Positions 11,560 to 22,106 of a stretch of DNA of 64,000 bases are shown here, piece after piece. This stretch comes from Cryptomeria japonica (taxonomy: Eukaryota > Streptophyta > Pinopsida > Cupressales > Cupressaceae): contig NC_081414.1 in the NCBI RefSeq assembly GCF_030272615.1, positions 236,759,233-236,823,232 on the forward strand, given 5' to 3'. A program made the position numbers and the translations under genes. Position 1 is the stretch's first letter; each line of letters begins with the position of its first letter. The notes beneath the pieces were generated by a model. That model saw only the letters and a list, made by a program, of their open reading frames with translations. It was not told the origin of the DNA and did no database searches.

Positions 11560-12590
11560 GGAAATTGGAAATTTGAAATTTGAAGTTTAAAATTTGAATT
11601 TTGAATTTTGGAATCTAAGTTACAAAATAATTGAACAATGCAAAATAATTTGAATTTTCAATTTTGGAATCTAAGTTACAAAAATGATTACTCAATTAAA
11701 TGAGAAAATTGATTGAAAAGATGCAATCCCCTAGGAAATTGAATTGTAAAATTAGGGTTTTACTAAAACAACCTCTTAATCTAAAATTAAAATTACCCAC
11801 TGGGAAATAGAAATTCAAATTTAAAATTAGGGTTAAAAATAACCTTTTAATTTTTTTAAAATTTGAATTGAAAGTGATCTAAAGGAAAATTTAAAATTAG
11901 GGTCTTGTAAAAAGAACCACTTAATTTTAAAATTAGATGAAATGTTGAATTTAAAAATTAGGACTCTTGTAATTAACTAAATTTTAAAATTTAAATTTGA
12001 AATGATCCACAATAAATTAAATTTAAAATTAGGGACTTGTAGAAATAGCCTCTTAATTTTGAAATTTGAATTTACAATTAGAGCCAATGTTGAAATTTTG
12101 ATATTTGGAGGAATTAGTAGAAAATTGTGAAATTAATTTAAATAAAAAATTAGGGTAATTTTAATTAACCACTTAATTTTAAATTTAAATTTGAAACTAG
12201 ATCCAAGATTGCAATTTTAAATTTAAATTGGAATTAACAACAAATTTGAAGAGGGAAATTTAAAATTTAAACAACCCACAAGCTCAATTTTTTTTTTTTT
12301 GAAAATTAGGGTTTTTGCAATTAACCACTTAATTTTAAAATTTAAATGTGAAATTTGACTTGCAAGTGAAATTTTGAATTTTGAAATTGAATAACACTTA
12401 GCTCTGAAACAATTAACCCAAATTATGTAAATCACAAGCTCGATTTTGAAAATGAAAATTAGGATTTTAATGAAATTAACCTCTAAATTTTTAAAATTTC
12501 CAAGGAAATCAAATTTGTAAATGAAAATTTGAGTTATAAATTGCGTACACACTCAGATCTGAAAATAAAAATCATAAGTAAGCATAGTTC
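11560..12590 (-). repeat. AT-rich degenerate leader repeats of element B
   Basis: About 1 kb between the gag start and the PBS-like site made of diverged units around AAATTTAAAATTAGGG. The core ATTAGGG-like word occurs near 11751, 11826, 11896, 11957, 12028, 12148, 12304 and 12447, often 60-75 bp apart. There is no coding signal. It occupies the same place as the 19-21 bp word arrays in E and in the left-edge element. Confidence 0.7.
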
Positions 12591-12605
12591 ACGTCAAGTT
12601 CACCA
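12588..12605 (-). other. Primer binding site-like sequence of element B
   Basis: The minus strand reads ACA, then TTT, then TGGTGAACTTGACGTGAA. A similar TGGTGAACCCGATGTGAA occurs at 34662 in element D's leader. The TGG start and its place beside the LTR end support a PBS; the tRNA is not identified. Confidence 0.45.
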
Positions 12606-12608
12606 AAA

Positions 12609-14469
12609 TGTAAAGGGGAAAATTTGATTTGGCAAATTGCAACATAGGAGAAATCACCAAATCAATTTTCGCTTTGGGGGAGAAGAATTCCTTAAATTCA
12701 AAAGAGGGGAGGAATCCACCAGATTCAATCATAAATTAGATAAGGATTGAGTACTAAGTGGATTGATTTATTATGATGTGTTTTTCCCTCTTTTGTAAGT
12801 GTGGAGGCGGGAAAAGTGAGATCGGGTGACTAGGACCTAATCCCACTTTTGCCAACACATTGGGAATACAAAAGAGCCTAGGTAGATAGATCACTTTGGA
12901 TACTTCTTGTGAGAAAGAGAGAGCCAAGGATTACCTCTTACAGTTTTTTACTCCTCTTGTTGCAAATGATGCAAAAAACTAGGGTTTGATTGATCAACTA
13001 GACTAGGAGATAAAGAATGAAGCATAAATGAACTTGGAATTGCACAAACTTGCAGATCTGAAACTGAAATACTGAAAGCATGAAAGGGGAAAGATTTTGG
13101 ATGTGTACCTGATGCTGCAAACTGATCCAAACTGATCGGGACCAGGGTGCCACACCATTGTCTTGTTTTTGCAGATGGAGGCTATAACTGAAAGACTGCA
13201 AATCTAATGACCTGAAGCTACAACTTGTCAAATTTCACTACAAAGTGGAGGGACCATGGCACCACGCCACTGTCCTGGGAAGGACCAGTCTACCACGTCC
13301 CTATCCCTAGCAGATTAGGGTAGATCTGATGATTCTGGGTAGTGTATGTGTCTTTTATTGAGCTAAAAGTCCTTCAAGGGTACCTGTTTCTACACCTACA
13401 ACTGAAAAGGGAAGGTTTGGGTGGCTATATAGGGTTTTTCCTTAGTCAAACCCCTATTTTGGTGATTTCCACCTCCACAAATAGCCAATAATGTACTGAA
13501 AATGTGTGTGTTAGAACCTTGTGTGTATGCAAGATCCTAAAATGAAAGAAACTAGAGCTACCCTACGCATGAGAGTAAACCCTAAACGTAAATGTGAATT
13601 TAAATGACAATGCTTCTAACCAAATATGCTAAATGATCTAAAGAATGAGTGTAAATATGCAAATTGATGTAGAGAATCTCATATAAAGACATGAAAATAA
13701 CATGAAATGATACCAATCCCCAAGGGAGAGATATTGCCACTAGATCTCCTATTACTCTTCAATGTTTTAAAGGCTCATAATAGATGATGAATGCTTGATG
13801 AAATGTTGTTGAAGACTCCACATAGGCTTCTCTTTCACTACATAGAAGACTCCTTATGCTTGCTCCAATAGCTTTTTCCTAGATTCTTAGAAAGATCGTT
13901 CTTAGTCTTTTCAAATGAAGAAAGAGAGCTCTTATGTATGAAACCCTAGATCTTAATTTCGACTTGATTTTGTATTTAGGCCGACCTAGGTATTGAATTT
14001 CCCACCAATATTTTGGGGTTAAGTATTATTATATCACAGGATTATGCTCCCAAAATTTTGGGAAAAAAGTCAATGACCATGTGCATCCCGCCACGGTCCA
14101 ACCAACTTTTCACCAAATTTTCAGGGTCATTAGATATGATGATATTAGAGTGAATCCCAAAGCTACAGCTGATTTTGAGGTGTTTTGATATGTGAAATTG
14201 GGCATTAAAGGTTGAAATGGGACATAATTAGGGTTTATGATTAAATGATTTATTGGAGGAATAAATTTTAAAAAGGGCACACTTAGGGTAAAGGGCCCAA
14301 TTTTATGATGTATGAAGTGATGAAATATTAACTTAGATTTATTTAAATTAATTAATTAAATTCTTAAAAGGAAATTATAAATACAAGATGCAAGACACAC
14401 GAAGGCAGGTGCTAACCTAAGTGTGAAATTGTACCACCCTAGCAAGGGTGTACAATTTACGATACTACA
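12609..14469 (-). repeat. LTR of element B (about 1.86 kb)
   Basis: It starts TGTAGTATCG at 14469 (minus strand) and ends ACA at 12609. Its upstream part (13701-14469) is duplicated at 17101-17892. The first 50 bp hold an inverted repeat around CCACCCTAGCAAGGGTG (14427-14453). Farther in are repeated GGGACCATGGTGCCACGCC-like words (13139, 13250). Fragments of the same family lie at 17893-18819 and at the right edge of the window. Confidence 0.75.
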
Positions 14470-15630
14470 TTTATCCCCCACTTTAGCGTTCATATGACAC
14501 TACGTGCATATGCAAGCTAAAGTATAGAAAAGTAAACATCATTTGAAAAAGGATATATCCATAAGTTATCAGAAGAAGCCCCAGAGGTATCTACAGTACA
14601 CAGTTAGGATTTGCACCCTACAAAACCACATGTTAGATAAAATCACAAAATCGCCTAAATTCTTACTAAGGAAGGTGATGAAAATTTGAGGGTAGCTATA
14701 TGCCCCCCCCCCTCCCCCCCCCCCTCCTTGTTTTGGCTTTCTAACTTTAGTGAGTTGAAATAGGGTATCATGTTTACCACATCGAATTGTGAAAGAAGAT
14801 TGATGATAAATGCTCACAAAAAGATTTGATACAAGATAAAAGACTAATGGGGAATCATTTGGTAAGAAAGAGAACTAAACCTCAATTCCAACACAACAAA
14901 GAGTGTGAGGATCTGAGATATCTCTAACACAAGATGAAATATTTAAATGGAAACAAATGCAAAGAGAAGGAAGAAGAGATGAAAACCATGAATACACACT
15001 TTGGTGTTCCATGAGAAAAGAAAAGGAACCATGGACATCTCGGCCCTAAAACTAGGTGATCCATGGAGAGAAGGACATGGAAAACTAGCCCCCAGAGTCT
15101 ATCTAGGTGATCCATTATAAGGGAGGAGAGTGAGACAACCATTAGTTCCACTCAACCCCATGCATGTTTGTGCAAGTATAACAAGGATACCTACCTTTGA
15201 AACCAAGAAGATATCCATCATGCAATAATGTCATAAATCCAAGAAAGAGAGGGAATAATCTTCAAGCAAGGATAAGATATTTCAAAATAGATATCTTGCT
15301 ATATAAGTGTAAAGGAGATCCTTTGAGGAGAAGAGATCTTTGTTTAAAATACATCTACCTTAAAGAGGAGTTATCTTAGACAAATATAACATCTTCTAGA
15401 ATGAATGAATACAAGAGATTTAAAAAAAACAGAGGATTGAGATGACATCAAAGAGAGATTATTTATAACAACACTCTTCTAAAAGAAGGCAAGAGATCCT
15501 CATCAAGGAAATGCACATGCACAAAATAGAAGGATTTATTATAAAAGATACTACTCCATGAAGAAAAGAAATTGATGTTGGCATTATAACAGACAAGAAG
15601 AAGGTTGGCATTCCAATTACAATGAGAGAT
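14470..15630 (-). other. Non-coding 3' internal region with PPT and a long G-run (minus strand)
   Basis: Directly outside the B LTR start the minus strand carries AAAGTGGGGGATAAA (14484-14470), a good polypurine tract, so this is probably the 3' end of a B-family internal region. At 14703-14726 there are two runs of 10-12 C separated by T, a G-rich track on the minus strand. I see no coding signal in the remaining 1.1 kb. Near 15575-15640 GTTGGCATT occurs three times next to the copia LTR start. Confidence 0.5.
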
Positions 15631-17102
15631 TGTTGGCATTTCAATAAGGATATTGAGAAGGTTGTTAATGACTATGGATATAACTGATTAAGGATGATTA
15701 CTGTCTTAATATTATTATTTTGTCATTGATGTCAAGAAATTGATTTTCTAATTTAGTATGATGTTGCCATATCTTAAGAAGTATGATTTTATGAGTATAA
15801 AGATGTCGGTAAAAGACACGGAAAGAATATGATAAATAAGGGGATAAGTTATTCAATGGGCAACTATTACCGAGTCAGACAATGATGAGATCATGATGTT
15901 TAGATTGTTTTGATATCCTACATATGCTATTGTTTGAAAGGTTAATACTATACTATGTTACTAAGCAAAGAACCTAGTTGATAAACCCTAAGGAACCTAG
16001 TTAGTAAACCCTAAGGTTATCGCTATCGGTTAATGAAGGCAGAATGTCTACCGAGTGAAGTTTAGTATTTACTGAGTTACAACCGAGCTATAACAGAATG
16101 CATTAAATGTTTACATGTGATATTTAATGAAGGAAGTTGATGAGCTGGAGCGAATTAAATGATTGGTAAGCCATGTATGAAGATTGTTAAAGAATCTATG
16201 GTAAAGAAAGGTGAGTAGGAAGATCTACAACTCAAATTGAACTGCAATACCCTAACACAAGTTCCAAGGTGAAAATGCAAGTTCCAAGGCGGGGTAAAAC
16301 ATTTTCAGATTGAAGGATACATTGAACCTGGACAAGATTGAAGATCTGATGGCTATGATTGATCATGGGAAATATGATCAAGGAGATTAAGCGGTTAGAA
16401 GATTGTTTATAAATAGGAAACTGTTGATAAACAATGTGTGTGGGCAAGTGTATGCACAGGGATGCTACATAGTGATTACCGAGCATAGAAGCTTGAAGAC
16501 CTATTTTGATAATAGAGTATAGATGCTCAGCAGATAGACAAGATTAGTTCTATGTCTAAATTGTATTGAACAAATAGGAATCTGCTTTAGCATTTTTAGA
16601 TGTGAAGTTGCAGACATATTTTTATTACTGTTATTTTGAGAAGTAGCAGAAAATATCTTAACTGAGTGGACTTAACAATGTTATATGTAAATCCTCTAGC
16701 AAGGTGACATTCTTATTTGAGTGTTTGAAATCCTTTAACAAGGTCACTTCTAACAAAGTGAAGATCTTAATAGATCTGAGGGAAATCCCTTAATCGGGTC
16801 ACATCTAGCAATGTGTTTGTAATCTTTAACAAGATTTGCGTTTAACCGAGCATACTCTAGAAGAGTATATTTCTTAGTGGGTCCGAAATCCCACAGTGGT
16901 TTTTCCCTATTTGGGTTTCCACGTTAAATCTAGTGTTATGAGGTTTATATTGTTCATATACTTTTGAGTTTGCATGTTTGACAGTTTTGGTTATATGACT
17001 GATATATATGTTACCGAGGTTGAATTTGATATTTTTTATGGATGATTAAGTTTGTATGATTCACCCCCCCCTCTCATCTTGTTGGCTATTGGATCTGTAC
17101 CA
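15631..17102 (+). repeat. Copia-type LTR, plus strand (solo or 3' LTR)
   Basis: It begins TGTTGGCATTTCAATAAGG and ends near TTCACCCCCCCCTCTCATC...GTACCA, the C-run ending typical of copia LTRs such as those of element C. The interior block ATACATTGAACCTGGACA matches the LTR at 20856-22106 read on the minus strand. No PBS follows it. No target duplication is obvious (GAGAT on the left is not repeated on the right). Confidence 0.65.
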
Positions 17103-17892
17103 TGAAATCATACCAATCCCCAAGGGAGAGATATTGCCACTAGATCTTCTATTACTCTTCAATATCTTCAAGGCTCCTAATTGATGATGAATTTTTGATG
17201 AAATATTGTTGAATGTTGTTTAATGTTGTTGAAGACTCCACATAGGCTTCTCTTTCACTACATAGAAGACTCCTTATGCTTTCTCCAATAGCTTTTTCCT
17301 AGATTCTTAGAAAGATCGTTCTTAGTCTTTTCAAATGAAGAAAGAGAGCTCTTATGTATGAAACGCTAGATCTTAATTTTGACTTGATTTTGTCTTTAGG
17401 CCAGCCTAGGAATTGAATTTCCTAGCCAATATTTTGGGGTTAAGCATTATTATATCATAGAATTATGCTCCCAAAATTTTGGGAAAAAAGTTGAGGACCA
17501 TGTGCATTCCCACCACGATCTGACCAACTTTTCACCAAATTTTTCTAGGCCAGTAGATATGATGATATTAGAGAGAATCCCAAAGTTACATCTGATTTCA
17601 AGGTGTTTTGATATGTGAAATTGGATCTTCAAGGTCAAAATAGGACATAATTAGGGTTTATGATTAAATGATTTATTGGAGGAATAAAATTAAAAAGGGG
17701 CACACTTAGGGTAAAGGGCCCAATTTTATGATGTATGAAGTGATGAAATATAACTTTAGATTTAATTTAATTAATTAATTAAATCCTTAAAGGGAAATTA
17801 TAAATGCAAGATGCAAGACACACTAAGGTGAGTGCTAACCTAAGTGTGAAATTGTACCACCCTAGCAAGGGTGTACAGTTTACGATACTACA
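17101..17892 (-). repeat. Second, partial copy of the element B LTR
   Basis: Aligns closely with 13701-14469, from CATGAAAT to the terminal TGTAGTATCG on the minus strand, with a short local expansion (TTGAATGTTGTTTAATG) near 17210-17230. The downstream 1.1 kb of the LTR is missing, exactly where the copia LTR ends. Outside its start there is no PPT. Confidence 0.85.
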
Positions 17893-18819
17893 ATAAGTTG
17901 AAATGCTGATTTAGGATAAAGTACCAAAATTGAAGACAAAACTAAGAAAATACTGAGCTACAGGTTTAGGATTTTGTCGTGCACCTGGATCTGAGAAATA
18001 TGAGTTGATTCGGATTTGCCCTGCGAAAATGCCCTGAAAAAGCAGGGACCGTGGTGTGGCCTCTTGGTCCTCTGAATTTTCCACACACCAAAAAGGGTGG
18101 TTTTGCCTCTATATTTGAAGCTTATTTCCAAAAGCATAGTTGTGCACTTGTTTCCTAGCATAAAAAGAAAGGGAAATAGGTTGGGAATAGGGGCTTGCCT
18201 TCGGTCAAACTTGGGTTTTGGAATTAATCATGAAATTGAGATAAATGTAATTGAAATGATTGAAAGGAAAGGTTCTCCTTCTAAGGGAGATGTTTAATTA
18301 TGACTAAAATTGAAATGATTATACCTCCTTGTGAAGTTTTGCTTTCCTCCACATGGAATTAGGGTTTCATGAAATAGAATGTTGATCTCCACTTCAATAC
18401 TTGATCTTTGACTTTATTTATGCTCCAAGGCTTGAAGGAAGATTGAAAATATTCAATTGCTCTTGAATGCTTGATCTAATGTGTGCTTGAATGATTCTCA
18501 ATTCTTGTGGATGATTGTGGATGTCCAAATGAGAGGGAAAAACCTCTTTATATACTTGCATGTTGGGTTAATTGACTAATTGTTCGACATGAGCTGACAC
18601 AGGGGAAAATCCCGCTCAAATTTGAAATTAGAAAAAAGGTTTTGTGGGGTCCCATTTTAGGGAGGACCATGGTGCCATGCCCTGGTCCTACCCTATTTTA
18701 GGCCAGGATCAAGGTGTATGTTAAGAGAAAAATCAAATTTTTTTATGTTTACAATGTGTATGAGCAAAATCATGTCTTCAATCAAGATGAGGGGCACGAA
18801 CACTAAGGTGAAGACCCAA
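17893..18819 (-). repeat. Diverged B-family LTR fragment
   Basis: Non-coding. It follows the same order of landmarks as the B LTR (GGATTTTG..GTGCACCTG, GGGACCGTGGTG, GGTCAAACTTGGGTTTTGG), but much diverged. The element at 17101-17892 seems to have landed inside it. Confidence 0.5.
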
Positions 18820-18824
18820 ATGCA
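18820..18824. other. Target-site duplication of element C, left
   Basis: ATGCA here against ATGCG at 27144-27148, four of five bases equal, bracketing the TG...CA ends of element C. Confidence 0.7.
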
Positions 18825-19797
18825 TGTTAGAATTAGGGATCACTAAGAGGGGGGCATAATCAGTGATATACTGGAAGTCAAATCCACAAACCTATTCTTT
18901 ATCCACTGATTAGAAATGCAAAACAAAAAAGAATATAAACATGCAACAAAGAATCCACAAATCCACAACACTAGAATTTTTATGTGGAAACCCGAAAAGG
19001 GAAAAACCAGGGTGGAGCTAGAACCAATAATATTCATATACTATGGCCAAAGGTACAAAAATATTACATAGATGGGGAATGCACTTGCATTCAGGGTCAC
19101 TACCTAGAGCTCACTGCTCAATTATAATTGCCCTAAAGGCTACAACCTTCAAGGAAGTCTCATTGACTTACAATTTGATTATAATGAGAAAATACAATGA
19201 AATTAACTCTCAAGTAGCATCTAGTGATGCAAGAATGAGTTCTGGTCAAGCATTGAATCTCTGACTATCTTCGCTCTGTTGAATACTATGTTTCTATCTC
19301 AGTCAGCTATTGAATTATCTGAAAGCAAAGTGCACACGTGAAACTACGTTCAATCACACCAAAATAGATCACCACACTAGTATTACCATCAAAACCAATC
19401 GCCAATTCAATCTTATATATCCAGTCTTAGCACAAAAGAAATTTCCTTCAAGTCGGCTTCAAGAAGTGTAACGTATAGCTCCAAGTCAGCTTCAATCTCA
19501 AACAAAACATAGCACCGAACCAAAAGAGTGTATTCACACACTTCCTAAGGATCTTGTCATTCACCAAGAACATGAAATCAACCACCAAAATGACCATGAT
19601 CATCGAAAATTATTCTCGATCAAAACATCACCGAGATACCCTGTTTTACTAGTTAACTACCTACCGGTTAACTCTAGCTTCCGAATAAGATGAATCAAGA
19701 CCGTTGGATTGGGCCTCTAAGAAGAGTTTCCATCAATGACAACCCTAGACCATAAATCAACCATCCAAGATCACCAACTAAGTGTCAATTGACAACA
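18825..19797 (-). repeat. 3' LTR of element C
   Basis: Begins TGTTGTCAATTGACACT at 19797 and ends in CTAACA at 18825 on the minus strand. It matches 26189-27143 along its whole length with many substitutions. Confidence 0.88.
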
Positions 19798-19812
19798 ATC
19801 TCCCCCTTTGGC
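19798..19812 (-). other. Polypurine tract of element C
   Basis: The minus strand reads CCAAAGGGGGAGAT directly before the LTR start, the usual plus-strand primer site of copia elements. Confidence 0.88.
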
Positions 19813-20071
19813 ATTGATGGTAACACTTGTGAAAAATGTTTACATGTTGAAACTTGTGAAACTTGTACACCGAATGAAAGAATGAAAGAATTCTAAGGCT
19901 CCCCCTTAGATCAAAATCTTAAAATCTGCATTACACCAAACTGTACACTCCATACATAAAATCAACCAATACATTTTTCACCTCATCTCTCCCCCTTTGA
20001 CAACAATACCAAAGATAGGGTGTGCATCAACATTACTTGTACATATATACACATTCACTGGATGATCAAAT

Positions 20072-20855
20072 CTATACATGTTTCAGGGAATCTGTACATG
20101 CCATCCTAAGGAACCCAAGGAATGTGTTCCACCCTGCCCGTAACTTTTCCAAAATTGAAACAAAACCATTCAAAACATAAGCATGAAATTCTATAGCCGC
20201 AATCTCAGTAGGAATCTCTTGAGACATGTTTTGAATGCAGTCCATCTTATGATACACTAAGGTGTCAAACTGGGGACCAATTAGGTTGCGAAGTTCACCT
20301 GTCCGCCTAATCATCCTCTCCTTCTCCTTCTCAAAATTCCTAATCTGCTCCATTATATTCAAAATTTGTCTTTCAATAATGTTGGTTAAGATTAGTTGTA
20401 GGATGATAAGCCTGAGAAATATGAGCTGACTATCCTCTACAATTATCTATCTACTTGTCTATCTTAGTAGTAAAATTGGTCAAAGTTAGACAAGACTTAT
20501 AAATTTTACCGCCTTTCTCTAAGGCATCATCAATTAGTTTTAACTCCTTATCTAGCTAGGCCTTATCATTACTAATCATTTGCAAAAATGTCTCAACTTT
20601 AGCATCTTTAAATTTATCTATAGCTTGTCAAGCTGATGCCTTGGTCAAAGAATCAAATTGGGTGGATATATGATCTATTAATTTTTGAAGCTTACTGGAT
20701 GAATTGGAGTTTTCATCAAGTTTCAGTTCTGGTACCACCTGTTCCAAAACTTTAACCAATTTTTCAATGAGTCTCTTTTCTTCAGATTTTGTCTATGCTA
20801 ACTCCTAACTGGCTTGTGCTTGGAGAGTAGCAGCAGCAATCTATTAGGCCCAATA
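20072..20855 (-). pseudogene. C-terminal helical part of element C's second ORF
   Basis: Reading on from the LTR insertion at 20856, the minus strand encodes a long helical segment (EEKRLIEKLVKVLEQVVPEL, KLQKLIDHISTQFDSL, LDKELKLIDDALEKGGKIYK) with several TAG/TGA stops. After a frame change near 20390 it continues MEQIRNFEKEKERMIRRTG to a stop at 20072. It looks like a coiled coil. It is the downstream half of the protein that starts near 24537. Function unknown. Confidence 0.55.
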
Positions 20856-22106
20856 TGGAAAGCTAATGTACTGAGAGGGGAGGGGTGAATCAGTACTCCA
20901 AAACTTTTCTTTAATAATAACCTTACCGTTATGCATAAATAGAATAGTGCAGTAACATAAAATAAAGTTAAAACAAATAGACAACAATCATACATGATTC
21001 ACTCCATAACACATATATTTTGGTTACATAGAAACTCTTGGTTAGAGAGAAAAACTACGGTGGGGATGGCACCCAGAACTTCACTACTGCAATAATAAAG
21101 ATTGCTCGGTTAGAGCTACATTTAGCTATTTCTGATAGCTTACCCTGTTAGGAGTAACAAGATCTGTTAGATCTACCTTGCTAAAGGATTTTATAAAATT
21201 AATTTGAATGTTGCACCTGGTTAGAGGCTTTACAATTTATAGACTTGGTTAGAGTCTTTTACCCTATTAAAGGTTTCTCTTTCAACTTCACAATATTACA
21301 ATAAAATCATTACGAATATCTGCAACTTTACATCTGAAATGTTATAGCAGATTCTATGTGCTCAAAATAAGATTACCTTGTTTATAGCATACCTCAGTAA
21401 CCCATATTGTAACTTGGTAAACCCTTCTTTTTACTCTGTTCTTCGACTGTTCTCTGATAACCTTCTTGGTGACCTCTTTGTGTCTTTGTAACAGTCTTCC
21501 TTCATACATACACTATTTTTTACTCTCTTCCCATGCTGTATAAATAGATCTCTTAAAGCGGTGATCTAATTCATTGCTTTGATCTTACAAACAAGATTCC
21601 TTGAATGAATAACTAAATAAAATATTTCATTGGTTAGATTGACCTTGCAATCATACACAATCTTCTAGTGCAATTTCCAATGTAATAATGGTTAGATGTG
21701 CCTCGATCTTGTAACACGTTTTCATGTGCATGTCCAGGTTCAATGTATCTGGTAACATGTTTCACTCAGTGAATATCAACTCGGTGTGTTAACTTTACTA
21801 CTCAGTAGCCATAAAAAGATACTTGGTAAACAGCTCGATGAATACTACGTTCTGTGACTGCTTTCTTTTGTAACCGACTAGACTGTTCATACCGACTTCT
21901 CTGTGTGTACCGACTACATGATTCGGTAATGCTAACCAACTAGAATATATAGTATGACTTTGAATATAAAAACTAATGGTAATTTGATAAGTAGTAACAC
22001 AATCATCCTCTCTGTCAAAGACATCTGATTGAATGGTTTATCAAAATTGATATTGAACTGTAGAAAACTTACTCAGCTTTGAACTTTAGCTGTGTCAATT
22101 GCCACA
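20856..22106 (-). repeat. Copia-type LTR nested in element C
   Basis: On the minus strand it starts TGTGGCAATTGACACAG and ends TTCACCCCTCCCCTCTCAGT...TTTCCA, like C's own LTRs. Its interior matches the plus-strand LTR at 15631-17102. ORF2 reads into it from both sides, so it is an insertion. I could not find a matching target duplication, so one end may have been altered. Confidence 0.7.

Larger units (their letters stand above)
8235..14469 (-). mobile_element. Element B: truncated Tat-like Ty3/gypsy element (LTR, leader, gag, start of protease)
   Basis: Read on the minus strand this gives LTR (14469-12609), PBS-like site, AT-rich leader repeats, gag in several frames, a protease remnant and a proline/lysine-rich linker with tandem repeats. 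It then stops at about 8235 in AT-rich DNA, before any RT. The gag C-terminus has the CxxHxxxxHxxxxC-type knuckle and QDLIDN block also seen in D and E, which places it in the same broad lineage. Unusually, the LTR is also preceded by a PPT-like tract (14470-14484) as if it were the 3' LTR of another copy. Confidence 0.7.

Noticed and set aside
15626-17107. Target duplication for the copia LTR at 15631
   Set aside because: GAGAT on the left is not matched on the right, so I do not claim an intact insertion.
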